Source: Streptomyces sp. YIM 130001 (GTDB lineage: Bacteria > Actinomycetota > Actinomycetes > Streptomycetales > Streptomycetaceae). Taken from it: DNA of 64,000 nt. The stretch covers positions 1 through 64,000 of the forward strand of contig NZ_KZ984570.1 in NCBI RefSeq assembly GCF_003574445.1. The letters are read 5' to 3'. Positions within the stretch are counted from its first letter, which is position 1; every line of letters starts with the position of its first letter. The notes beneath the pieces are model-generated. The model did no database searches, was not told the origin of the DNA, and was given only the letters and a program-made list of their open reading frames with translations. The translations under genes were made by a program, and so were the position numbers. This document shows, in pieces, positions 25,562 through 33,260 of the stretch.

Positions 25562-26644
25562 ATGACCGACGTACTTCTCACCGTCGGCACCCGCAAGGGA
25601 CTCTTCATCGGACGCCGCCGCGGGGGCGCCTGGGAGTTCGAGGATCTGCACTTCAACGCCCAGGCGATCTACTCGGTCGCCATCGACACACGCTCGGACA
25701 CGCCGAGGCTCCTGGTCGGGGGCGACAGCGCCCACTGGGGCCCGTCGGTCTTCCACTCCGACGACCTCGGCAAGAGCTGGCAGGAGCCGACTGCCCCCGC
25801 CGTCAAGTTCCCCAAGGACACCGGGACTTCCCTGGAGCGGGTCTGGCAGTTGCACCCGGCCGCCGCCGAACCCGACGTGGTGTACGCGGGCACCGAGCCG
25901 GCCGCCCTGTACCGCTCGGAGGACAGGGGCGAGAGCTTCGAGCTCGTCCGGCCGCTGTGGGAGCATCCGACGCGCTCGCGCTGGGTGCCGGGCGGTGGCG
26001 GTGAGGGGCTGCACACCATCCTGACCGACGCCCGCGACCCGGAGGCAGTCACGGTGGCGGTGTCCACGGCCGGGGTGTTCCGTACGGAGGACGGCGGCGC
26101 GAGCTGGCGCCCCTCCAACTCGGGTGTCTCGGCGTCGTTTCTGCCGGATCCGAATCCGGAGTTCGGCCAGTGCGTGCACAAGGTCGCCCGTGACTCGGTG
26201 AATCCCGACCGGCTGTATCTGCAGAACCACTGGGGCGTGTTCCGCAGTGACAACGGCGGCGGCACCTGGTCGGACATCGGCAAGGGCCTCCCCTCCGACT
26301 TCGGCTTCGCCGCGGTCAGCCACCCGAGCCGTGCGGACACCGCCTACGTCTTCCCGATCAACGCGGACGCGGACCGGGTCCCGGCCGAGCGCCGATGTCG
26401 GGTGTTCCGGACGTCGGACGCGGGCGGGACCTGGGAGCCGCTCACGGCGGGGCTTCCGGAGGGCGATCACTACGGCACGGTGCTGCGCGACGCGATGTGC
26501 GCCGACGACACGGACCCGGCGGGCATCTATTTCGGCAATCGCAACGGCGAGGTGTACGCGAGCGCGGACGACGGGGACAGCTGGCAGCAGCTCGCCTCGC
26601 ATCTGCCGGACGTGCTCTGCGTCCGCGCGGCGGTCGTCGCCTGA
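25562..26644 (+). CDS. BNR/sialidase-like beta-propeller protein
   Basis: A 360-residue cytosolic-looking protein made of bacterial neuraminidase (Asp-box) type repeats: FHSDDLGKSWQEP, YRSEDRGESFELV, FRTEDGGASWRPS, FRSDNGGGTWSDIG, FRTSDAGGTWEPL and YASADDGDSWQQL. These SxDxGxSW turns mark a six-bladed propeller seen in sialidase-like and photosystem-assembly-like (Ycf48) proteins. Catalytic sialidase arginines cannot be recognised, so enzyme activity is doubtful. The ATG at 25562 has GGAGG 9 bases upstream. There is no signal peptide. Its role is unknown. Confidence 0.83.
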   Translation: MTDVLLTVGTRKGLFIGRRRGGAWEFEDLHFNAQAIYSVAIDTRSDTPRLLVGGDSAHWGPSVFHSDDLGKSWQEPTAPAVKFPKDTGTSLERVWQLHPAAAEPDVVYAGTEPAALYRSEDRGESFELVRPLWEHPTRSRWVPGGGGEGLHTILTDARDPEAVTVAVSTAGVFRTEDGGASWRPSNSGVSASFLPDPNPEFGQCVHKVARDSVNPDRLYLQNHWGVFRSDNGGGTWSDIGKGLPSDFGFAAVSHPSRADTAYVFPINADADRVPAERRCRVFRTSDAGGTWEPLTAGLPEGDHYGTVLRDAMCADDTDPAGIYFGNRNGEVYASADDGDSWQQLASHLPDVLCVRAAVVA

Positions 26645-26774
26645 AGGTCCTTCACGGGCGGCGTTGTCGGCCCTTCGGCGCGCTCGGGTTCAGGGCGCCG
26701 CGCGGCGCCCGGCCCGGTCGGGAGGCACTCGGCCCGCGGATGCGGCAGGTCCCCGGTGGCAGAAGCCGGTCGGG

Positions 26775-27452
26775 TCAGGGAAGGCGCCAGTCGACGGGCT
26801 GCCCGCCTTGCCGCACCAGCAGTTCGTTCGCCTTGCTGAACGGCCTGGAGCCGAAGAAGCCGCGGTCGGCCGACATCGGAGAGGGGTGCGAGGACTCGAC
26901 GGACGGCAGATCTCCGAGCAGCGGGCGCAGATTGCGTGCGTCCCGGCCCCAGAGGATGGACACCAGGGGCTTGCCGCGGGCGGCGAGCGCGCGGATCGCC
27001 TGCTCGGTCACCTCTTCCCAGCCCTTGCCGCGGTGCGCACCGGGGCGGCGCGGCGCTGTGGTGAGTGCCCTGTTGAGCAGCAGGACGCCCTGCCGGGTCC
27101 AGGGGGTCAGATCGCCGTTGGACGGCCGCGGATGCCCGAGGTCCGCGTTCAGCTCGCGGAAGATGTTCTCCAGGCTGCCGGGCAGTGACCGCACTTCGGG
27201 CGCGACGGCGAAGCTCAGGCCGATGGCCATACCGGGGGTGGGATACGGGTCCTGGCCGACGACGAGGACGCGGACGTCGTCGAAGGGCTGTTGAAAGGCC
27301 CGCAGGACGTTCGCCCCGGAGGGCAGATAGGTGCGCCCCGCGGCCACTTCGGCACGGAGGAAGTCCCCCATGTCCGCGATGCGTCCGGCCACCGGTTCGA
27401 GGGCGTTCGCCCAGCCGGCCTCTACGAGTTCATGCAACGGTCGTGATGCCAC
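26775..27452 (-). CDS. ung: uracil-DNA glycosylase, family 1
   Basis: A 225-residue base-excision repair enzyme that removes uracil from DNA. All family 1 motifs are present: VVGQDPYPTPGMAIGLSF with the catalytic Asp68, LLLNRALTTAP, ILWGRDARNL, and the HPSPMSADRGFFGSRPF loop with the catalytic histidine and minor-groove leucine-equivalent region. The start is GTG at 27452. Streptomyces usually has two ung paralogues; which one this is cannot be told here. The gene stands alone, convergent with the propeller gene. Confidence 0.95.
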   Translation of the reverse strand: MASRPLHELVEAGWANALEPVAGRIADMGDFLRAEVAAGRTYLPSGANVLRAFQQPFDDVRVLVVGQDPYPTPGMAIGLSFAVAPEVRSLPGSLENIFRELNADLGHPRPSNGDLTPWTRQGVLLLNRALTTAPRRPGAHRGKGWEEVTEQAIRALAARGKPLVSILWGRDARNLRPLLGDLPSVESSHPSPMSADRGFFGSRPFSKANELLVRQGGQPVDWRLP

Positions 27453-27641
27453 GCCGCGTCACTCTACTGGCCCCGGGCGTGCCCCACACACCGGTCCCGG
27501 CCCGCCCTCCGCGGTGGCCCGGTATGGCACTAGGGTTCCTCCCGGGCCTCGGCGGGGATCGGGCGGCCGCGCGGTCCAAGGGGCCATCGGGGCGGGTCAC
27601 TTGGGCGTCGGCGGCATGCGGTGCGAGCGGAGGAGGCACAG

Positions 27642-28718
27642 GTGGACGCGGAGCACTTCGCGGGAGACGGCGCGACGGCTGCCGCACCGCTCGACGACGG
27701 TGCCCCCGTGCGCCGTTGGGTACTCGGCGTGGACTCGGGCGGATCCGGCCTGCGGGTGGCACTCGCCCCGGCCCCGGAGGCCGGCGAACCCGCGCACGCC
27801 TCGCCTCCCCGGACGCTGACGACCACCTCCCGGACGCCGGTACGCACCGGAGCGCAGGGCATCGAGGCCGCCCATCTGCTGGATCAACTGCTGCCCATGG
27901 CAGATGAGTTGACGGAGCGAGCGGGTGGTGGCCGACCGGTCGCCCTCACTCTCGGCGCAGCCGGGATGGCGACCCTCGGCGGCGAGCTCCGTGCCGTCCT
28001 GCCCGCCGCCCTGGAACGCGAGCTGGGCGTGCGGCGCCTCGCACTCGCCGCCGATGCCGTGACCGCGTACGCCGGGGCGCTCGGGCAGCGGGCGGGCGCG
28101 GTGGTGGCTGCCGGGACCGGGCTGATCGCGCTGGGCACCGACCTCACTTCGTGGCACCGCGCGGACGGATGGGGGCATCTGCTCGGCGACTGCGGCGGCG
28201 GAGCGTGGATCGGGCGGGCCGGGCTCGAGGCCGCATTCCGCGCGTACGACGGTCGCGACGGCGGGTCCGGGGTGCTGCGGGAGCGTGCGGAGGACTTCTT
28301 CGACGGCCCGCTGACGGAGTTGCCGGGGAAGCTCTATCCGCGGACGGACCGCCCTGCCGTGCTGGCGTCCTTCGCTCCCGAGGTCGCCCGCTGTGCGCCG
28401 CAGGATCCGGTCGCGGCCGGCATTCTGCGGGAGGCGGCGCGGCACATCGCGGAGGCTGCCGCGGCCGTCTGCCCGCCGGACGCGGACGGCACGGTGGGCC
28501 TGACCGGCGGCCTGTTCGGCATGGGCGAGGTCCTGCTCGCACCGCTGCGGGAGGAGCTGGCCCGTCGGATCCCGGGGGCACGGCCGGTGCCCGCCGCGGG
28601 TGATCCGCTCGACGGTGCCGTGAGTCTCGCCACTGCGCTGTGTACCGGCGGACCGCTGCTGCCGTCCGACGGCAGGCTGCTCTGGCTGCCCAAGTCACCG
28701 GACGATCAGCCCAATTGA
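27642..28718 (+). CDS. BadF/BadG-type ATPase, N-acetylglucosamine kinase-like
   Basis: A 358-residue member of the sugar kinase/Hsp70/actin fold. The phosphate 1 loop is LGVDSGGSGLRVAL, the phosphate 2 region is VVAAGTGLIALGTDL, GWGHLLGDCGGGAWIGRAGLEAA matches the N-acetylglucosamine kinase pattern, and the adenosine region is VGLTGGLFGMG. It probably phosphorylates N-acetylglucosamine or a related amino sugar recovered from cell-wall or chitin breakdown. The GTG at 27642 has GGAGGAGG upstream and is favoured over a GTG at 27621. A promoter for the next gene overlaps its stop codon. Confidence 0.85.
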   Translation: MDAEHFAGDGATAAAPLDDGAPVRRWVLGVDSGGSGLRVALAPAPEAGEPAHASPPRTLTTTSRTPVRTGAQGIEAAHLLDQLLPMADELTERAGGGRPVALTLGAAGMATLGGELRAVLPAALERELGVRRLALAADAVTAYAGALGQRAGAVVAAGTGLIALGTDLTSWHRADGWGHLLGDCGGGAWIGRAGLEAAFRAYDGRDGGSGVLRERAEDFFDGPLTELPGKLYPRTDRPAVLASFAPEVARCAPQDPVAAGILREAARHIAEAAAAVCPPDADGTVGLTGGLFGMGEVLLAPLREELARRIPGARPVPAAGDPLDGAVSLATALCTGGPLLPSDGRLLWLPKSPDDQPN

Positions 28719-28744
28719 CCTTTTCGTAACTCATCGGATAAATA
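28715..28744 (+). promoter_or_regulatory. putative promoter of the CbiX-like gene
   Basis: TTGACC (28715-28720) overlaps the stop of the kinase gene, and TAAATA (28739-28744) follows 18 bases later. This is a good sigma-70-type match, 70 bases before the next ATG. Confidence 0.6.
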
Positions 28745-28746
28745 CG

Positions 28747-28763
28747 GACGAAAACCGTTCGTC
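28747..28763. promoter_or_regulatory. palindrome at the CbiX-like gene start site
   Basis: Perfect repeat GACGAA-AACCG-TTCGTC just downstream of the -10 element, a plausible repressor site. Confidence 0.5.
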
Positions 28764-28813
28764 TGCACCCTCCCCGAACAGGGGAGCCCACAAAACCAGT
28801 AGCATGCGGCGCC

Positions 28814-29737
28814 ATGAGCTCCCCCACTGGGCCCGCATCCGGCCTGCCCGTACGAATGCCGCGACCCCGCCAGCCCGGCCGGCACCGCCGTCCGGAACCC
28901 GCGGTGGCTCCCGAGGGCGCACCCGCGCTCGTCCTCGCCGTGCCCGGTGCGCCCAGCACCGCCACCAGGCAACTTGCCGAGGAGGTCGTGAGCATCGCGC
29001 GCTCCGAGCTGCCCGGCCTCGACGCCCGGATCGGCTACCTGGACGGTGACGACGCCGAGTACCCGACCCTGCAGTCGGTGCTCGCCCAGGCCGCCGAGCA
29101 GCGCACCGCCCGTTACGAGCAGGCGCGGGCGGCCGGCCAGGAGGTGGCGGAGCCCGAGGGCCCGGTCGCCGTCGTGGTGCCGCTGCTCGCGGGCCCGGAG
29201 AGCGCGCTGATGCGCCGTGTCCGGCAGGCCGTGATGGACAGCCGCGCCCCCGCCGAACTGACCGATGTGCTCGGCCCGCACCCACTGCTCGCCGAGGCTC
29301 TGCACGTCCGCCTCTCCGAGGCCGGCCTGGCGCGCGCCGACCGGGCCCGGCTGTTCACGGTGGCGACCGCCGCGGACGGCATCATCCTCGCCACCATCGG
29401 CGGCGAGGAGGCGGTCCAGGCCGCCGGGATCACCGGCATGCTGCTCGCCGCCCGGCTCGCGGTTCCGGTGATGGCGGCCCCGCTCGACCAGGACGGTGCG
29501 ATCGCCGCCATGGCCGAGCAGCTGCGCTCCTCGGGCTCCACGCAGCTCGCGCTCGCCCCGCACCTGATCGGCCCGGAGGTCGACGAGGGACTGCTCGAGA
29601 CGGCCGCCAAGGAGGCCGGCTGCGCCGCGGCCGAGGCGCTCGGCGCGTACCCGGCGATCGGCAAGCTCGCGCTGTCGCAGTACACGACCGCGCTCGGTAT
29701 CGCCCCGGCCCCGCAGTCCGGTGCCCCGACCCACTGA
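28814..29737 (+). CDS. CbiX-like (sirohydrochlorin chelatase family) protein
   Basis: A 307-residue protein with the two-domain chelatase fold of CbiX/SirB, enzymes that insert cobalt or iron into sirohydrochlorin. Family blocks are readable: ALVLAVPGAPSTATRQLAEEV, GPVAVVVPLLAGPESALMRRV, DVLGPHPLLAEALHVRLSEAG and a repeat of the fold in the second half. The metal-site histidine of the usual HGS motif is replaced (AVPGAPS), and the second one, usually in a GYHV context, is also missing (AGPESAL). The first 35 residues are basic and proline rich. It is therefore probably not a working chelatase. It has its own promoter, palindrome and terminator. A role in metal or tetrapyrrole sensing is speculation. 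Confidence 0.8.
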   Translation: MSSPTGPASGLPVRMPRPRQPGRHRRPEPAVAPEGAPALVLAVPGAPSTATRQLAEEVVSIARSELPGLDARIGYLDGDDAEYPTLQSVLAQAAEQRTARYEQARAAGQEVAEPEGPVAVVVPLLAGPESALMRRVRQAVMDSRAPAELTDVLGPHPLLAEALHVRLSEAGLARADRARLFTVATAADGIILATIGGEEAVQAAGITGMLLAARLAVPVMAAPLDQDGAIAAMAEQLRSSGSTQLALAPHLIGPEVDEGLLETAAKEAGCAAAEALGAYPAIGKLALSQYTTALGIAPAPQSGAPTH

Positions 29738-29816
29738 GCCATCGCTGCAGCCGTAGCCGTAGCCGTACGAGAATTGCGCCGGCCGTCGTCCACGACGCGC
29801 GGCCGACGTCACCCGA

Positions 29817-29846
29817 AAGGGCCCGCTCCTGCTGGAGCGGGCCCTT
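29817..29846. terminator. hairpin terminator
   Basis: A perfect 13-base repeat (AAGGGCCCGCTCC, loop TGCT) between the convergent CbiX-like and lactonase genes. Confidence 0.88.
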
Positions 29847-29891
29847 CGCGTGGGGCAGACGACCGGACCTGGCCGTCACGTGCGGGCCAGG

Positions 29892-30926
29892 TCAGCCGAA
29901 GACCACACACGAGGCGGCGGGTGCGTCGATCGCGCCGCCACGGGCGGGCACGCCGGTCTCCGGGTCGAGGGTGAACCAGGTGACGTCCCCGGACCGCTCG
30001 TTGGCCGCGTACAGGAAACGTCCCGACGGGTGGAGGGCGAGGTCCCGCGGCCAGTGACCGCCGCAGTCCACGGTGGCGGTGAGGCGAAGCGCGGCGCCCC
30101 CGTCCTCGACGGACAGGACCGCGATCGCGTCCTGTCCGCGGATCGCCGTCCAGACGAAGCGCCCCCGAGGGTCGACCACGATCCCGGACGGATAGGCGTC
30201 GCCGGTGGAGCCCGGAGCTTGGACCGGAATCTCCTCGCGCGGAGTGAGGGCCCCGGTGTCCCGGTCCCAGTGGCAGACGGTCACGGTCGGTGCCAGTTCG
30301 TTGAGTACGTGGACGAACCGGCCGTCCGGATGGAAGGCGAGGTGGCGAGGTCCGCTGCCGGGTCGCAGGGCCGTCTCACGGCGTACGACCAGCGCGTCGT
30401 CCTCGAAGGCGCACACGCGCACCGAGTCGGTCCCGAGGTCCACGGACAGGATCCACCGGCCACTCGGATCGGGCACCACCTGGTGGGCGTGCGGGCCCTC
30501 CTGGCGTTCCGGATCGGGGCCGGATCCGGTGTGCTGCAGTACCGCGCCGCCACCGGGGGCCCCGTCCGGCAGCAGGGGCAGCGTGGAGACGCTGCCGGAG
30601 CCGTAGTTCGCGACGACCAGGTGGCGGTCCGCGAGGGCGAGATGGGTGGGGCCTGCGCCGCCCACCGGGACCGGGGCGCGGATCGGGACCGGCACGCCGT
30701 CCGGTGTGCCGGTGGTGCGGAACGCCGCAGCGAGTCCGGCCTCGCTCTCACCGACCGCGTACAGCAGGTCCCCGTCCGGCGACGGGACCAGGAACGACGG
30801 GTTCTCGAGTGCGTGGGCCGCACCGAGCACGGTCAGCTCGCCCGATTCCGGGTCGACCGTGGCGGCGGTGATGCCGCGCCCGCCGGCGGTGGTGAAGGAA
30901 CCGATGTACGCCCGGGTGCCGCCCAC
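29892..30926 (-). CDS. lactonase family protein (6-phosphogluconolactonase-like beta-propeller)
   Basis: A 344-residue seven-bladed propeller of the Pgl/lactonase family (PF10282). Conserved units are RAYIGSFTTAGGRGI at the N-terminus, AHALENPSFLVPSPDG, GGAGPTHLALADRHLVVANYGSGSV, GPHAHQVVPDPSGRWIL and GHWPRDLALHPSGRFLYAANERSGDV. Members hydrolyse 6-phosphogluconolactone or related lactones; Streptomyces also has the unrelated pgl type, so the physiological substrate is uncertain. The GTG at 30926 immediately precedes the first strand. No signal peptide is seen. It lies 91 bases downstream of the FUSC gene on the same strand. Confidence 0.87.
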   Translation of the reverse strand: MGGTRAYIGSFTTAGGRGITAATVDPESGELTVLGAAHALENPSFLVPSPDGDLLYAVGESEAGLAAAFRTTGTPDGVPVPIRAPVPVGGAGPTHLALADRHLVVANYGSGSVSTLPLLPDGAPGGGAVLQHTGSGPDPERQEGPHAHQVVPDPSGRWILSVDLGTDSVRVCAFEDDALVVRRETALRPGSGPRHLAFHPDGRFVHVLNELAPTVTVCHWDRDTGALTPREEIPVQAPGSTGDAYPSGIVVDPRGRFVWTAIRGQDAIAVLSVEDGGAALRLTATVDCGGHWPRDLALHPSGRFLYAANERSGDVTWFTLDPETGVPARGGAIDAPAASCVVFG

Positions 30927-31017
30927 GTGAGAATCCCTGTCGCCGAGGCCGAGTGCCGGACCCGACGTTAGCAGCCGGTCTAGACCAAAGCGGCGGAGGA
31001 GGGCCCTCGGGCGTACC

Positions 31018-32529
31018 TCAGACCCCGATCGGCAGCCGGTCGGATCTCCGCAGCGGGACGGCGAGTTCGAGCAGGGCGCGCTCCAGCGCGTGGAGGTGAA
31101 CGAGTACGGGCTCCGCGGCCGCGGCATCCGAGGCCGTCGCCTCCTCGGGCCGACGGTCCGCTCCGACGGCAGGCGCGTCGGTGAGTGCCTCGACCGCGGC
31201 CTCGACGCGCCAGCACGCGGCCGCGAGGCGGGCGTCGTGCGAGGCCTCCGGGTCGGCGGCGACGGAGGCGAGGCCGCCCACCTCCCGGGCGCAGTCGTCG
31301 AGCAGCGCGAGCACTTGGCGGGCCCGGCCCTTGCGGGCCTTCATCGGGCTGAACGGATGCACCAGCGGCGCGAGGGAAAGACGTACGCGACCGAGCAGCG
31401 ACTCCAGTTCCGCGACTCGAGGCGCCGGATCCGCTTCCGCGTCCCCGCCGAGCCGCGCCGCCGCCTCCGCGGTGCAGGCCCGCACACAGCGCAGCGCCCG
31501 CTCCACCCAGGCATCGGTCACCGAGTGCGTGGTCACCGGCAGGACGAGCAGCACCGCGAGCACGGCGCCCAGCGCTCCCACTGCCGTCTCGCTCACCCGC
31601 AGGACCAGCAGGGCCGGGTCGAGCACGCCGAGCAGCCCGTAGAGCATGCTCGCCATCACGGTCACGGCCAGCATCATCCAGGTGTACGAGACGGCGGCGG
31701 TGTAGAAGATCCCGAAGATGCCGGCCGCGACGACCACGGCGGCCACCGCCGGCTGGTGGTGCAGCGGAATGGCGACCAGGAAACCGAGGCCGATCCCGAG
31801 CACGGTGCCGAGGAACCGGCGGAATCCGCGCACGAGGGTCTCGCCGCGCGAGGTCGTGTTCACGAACACCCACCAGGTCGCGCCGACGGCCCAGTACCAG
31901 CGTTCGCCGGACAGCAACTGGCCGATGGCCAGCGCGAAGGCGCCGCCCAGGGTCGCCTGGACGGCCTGCCGTGAGGTGATCCGCGCGAGCCTCGTCCCGC
32001 CTGTCGGCGGCGCGACGGCGACGGGGCCGGCGATCCGCCGCTCGTAGCACCACAGGCCGAAGCGCACGGTGGAGGAGGCGACGAGGGAGAGCAGTACAGC
32101 GGCGTAGAGCTCGGGGAGCTGGCCGGGCACGGTGTGCAGGAACTGTGCCGCGAAGAAGGTCATGAAGGCGAACACCCCGAGCGAGTGGCCGCGCGGTCCC
32201 CACCGCCGCGCGTACACCCCGGCCCCCATGACCGCCAGGAACGCCAGGTCCCTGGCGGCCGGCGCATCGTGCAGCACGGCGGCGAGCGCGAGCACCGGAA
32301 GGCCGACGGCCGGCAGCAGGGCCGTCGTCACCGCCTGCCCGCGCACGGTGGGATCGGTCACCGTGAACAGGGCGAGCAGCGCGGCCAGACCGCCGGTGAT
32401 GGCGGCCACCAGCGAATGACCGGCGAGACCGCAGACCACCACGGCGAGCCCGATCCCGAGCACGGCGCGGCTCGCGAACCGCAGCCGCACCCGTCCGGGG
32501 TCCGGTGCCACGAACGCCCTTCTCAGCAA
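31018..32529 (-). CDS. FUSC family membrane protein
   Basis: A 503-residue membrane protein of the FUSC/aromatic-acid-exporter type. Two clusters of hydrophobic segments are visible: residues about 15-160 (for example AVLGIGLAVVVCGLAGHSLV and FMTFFAAQFLHT) and about 195-330, where WYWAVGATWWVFVNTTSRGET and RFLGTVLGIGLGFLVAIPLHH are the FUSC hallmark. The last 160 residues are a soluble helical domain. Members are linked to efflux of organic acids, but no substrate is proven for this type. TTG at 32529 follows GGAAGGGGCGGGG; GTG at 32511 with AGAAGG upstream is an alternative start. Confidence 0.87.
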   Translation of the reverse strand: MLRRAFVAPDPGRVRLRFASRAVLGIGLAVVVCGLAGHSLVAAITGGLAALLALFTVTDPTVRGQAVTTALLPAVGLPVLALAAVLHDAPAARDLAFLAVMGAGVYARRWGPRGHSLGVFAFMTFFAAQFLHTVPGQLPELYAAVLLSLVASSTVRFGLWCYERRIAGPVAVAPPTGGTRLARITSRQAVQATLGGAFALAIGQLLSGERWYWAVGATWWVFVNTTSRGETLVRGFRRFLGTVLGIGLGFLVAIPLHHQPAVAAVVVAAGIFGIFYTAAVSYTWMMLAVTVMASMLYGLLGVLDPALLVLRVSETAVGALGAVLAVLLVLPVTTHSVTDAWVERALRCVRACTAEAAARLGGDAEADPAPRVAELESLLGRVRLSLAPLVHPFSPMKARKGRARQVLALLDDCAREVGGLASVAADPEASHDARLAAACWRVEAAVEALTDAPAVGADRRPEEATASDAAAAEPVLVHLHALERALLELAVPLRRSDRLPIGV

Positions 32530-32882
32530 GTTGCCCCGCCCCTTCCGCGCACCCGGTGCGCCGCGGCACACCCGCCGCGTTCGTCCGACATGAGAAAGGC
32601 GCCGCGGAGATCCCCAGGGATCCGCAGCGCCATCGACGCGTACATCAGAGCATCCGTACGGCTGCTGGTTCAACACTCGCCGAAACCCCTGGGCCATTGG
32701 CCCAGCTCGGCCCCTGGCCGGAAAGCCGCCGGCGGGCCAACGGACCATCGGAGCGGCTCAGCCCCCGGATTCGGCCTCAACGGCGCGGACGCGGTGAGGC
32801 GTTGAAGCCGCCCGCCGCATCGCACCGTCCGGATTCCGGATGCACTGGCCGCCGTCGACCGGGGCCCCGTAGGGTGGCGCAC

Positions 32883-33136
32883 GCAGCTGGTTCGCGCCCG
32901 TCCGCCAGGCGGGAGGCGTCGCAAGAGGGAACCCGGTGGGAATCCGGGACTGCCCCGCAGCGGTGAGTGGGAACGACCGCCGTCACCACGCACTGGGCCC
33001 GAGGAACGGGCCTGGGAAGCGACGGTCAGTAGGAGCCTTGTCCCATACGAGGCGCGCCCACAAGTCCGAAGACCTGCCACCTGCCCGGGCGCGTACACCG
33101 CGCGCACGGACATCTCGGTGACCTCGAGGGCAGGTC
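32883..33136 (+). ncRNA. cobalamin riboswitch controlling metE
   Basis: The B12-box core is directly readable: AAGAGGGAACCCGGTGGGAAT at about 32922-32942, CTGCCCCGCAGCGGT shortly after, and AAGTCCGAAGACCTGCCAC at 33062-33080. An outer stem pairs GCAGCTGG (32883-32890) with CCACCTGC (33077-33084). Downstream, GGCAGGTC (33129-33136) can pair with GACCTGCC (33071-33078) inside the conserved core, giving a competing structure typical of an expression platform. The element ends about 125 bases before the metE start. B12 binding is expected to switch off this cobalamin-independent synthase. The aptamer is 32883-33084; the rest is the inferred platform. Confidence 0.92.
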
Positions 33137-33260
33137 GGCGTACACACCAGGCGAACGGCCGCGCTGATGCCGCGCGAGGTCGAACCGCGGGTGTGTCACT
33201 CCTCATCTGGCCGCGCCGGTCTCCGGGATCTCAGGGATACGTCTCTCGAAGGAGAACTCC

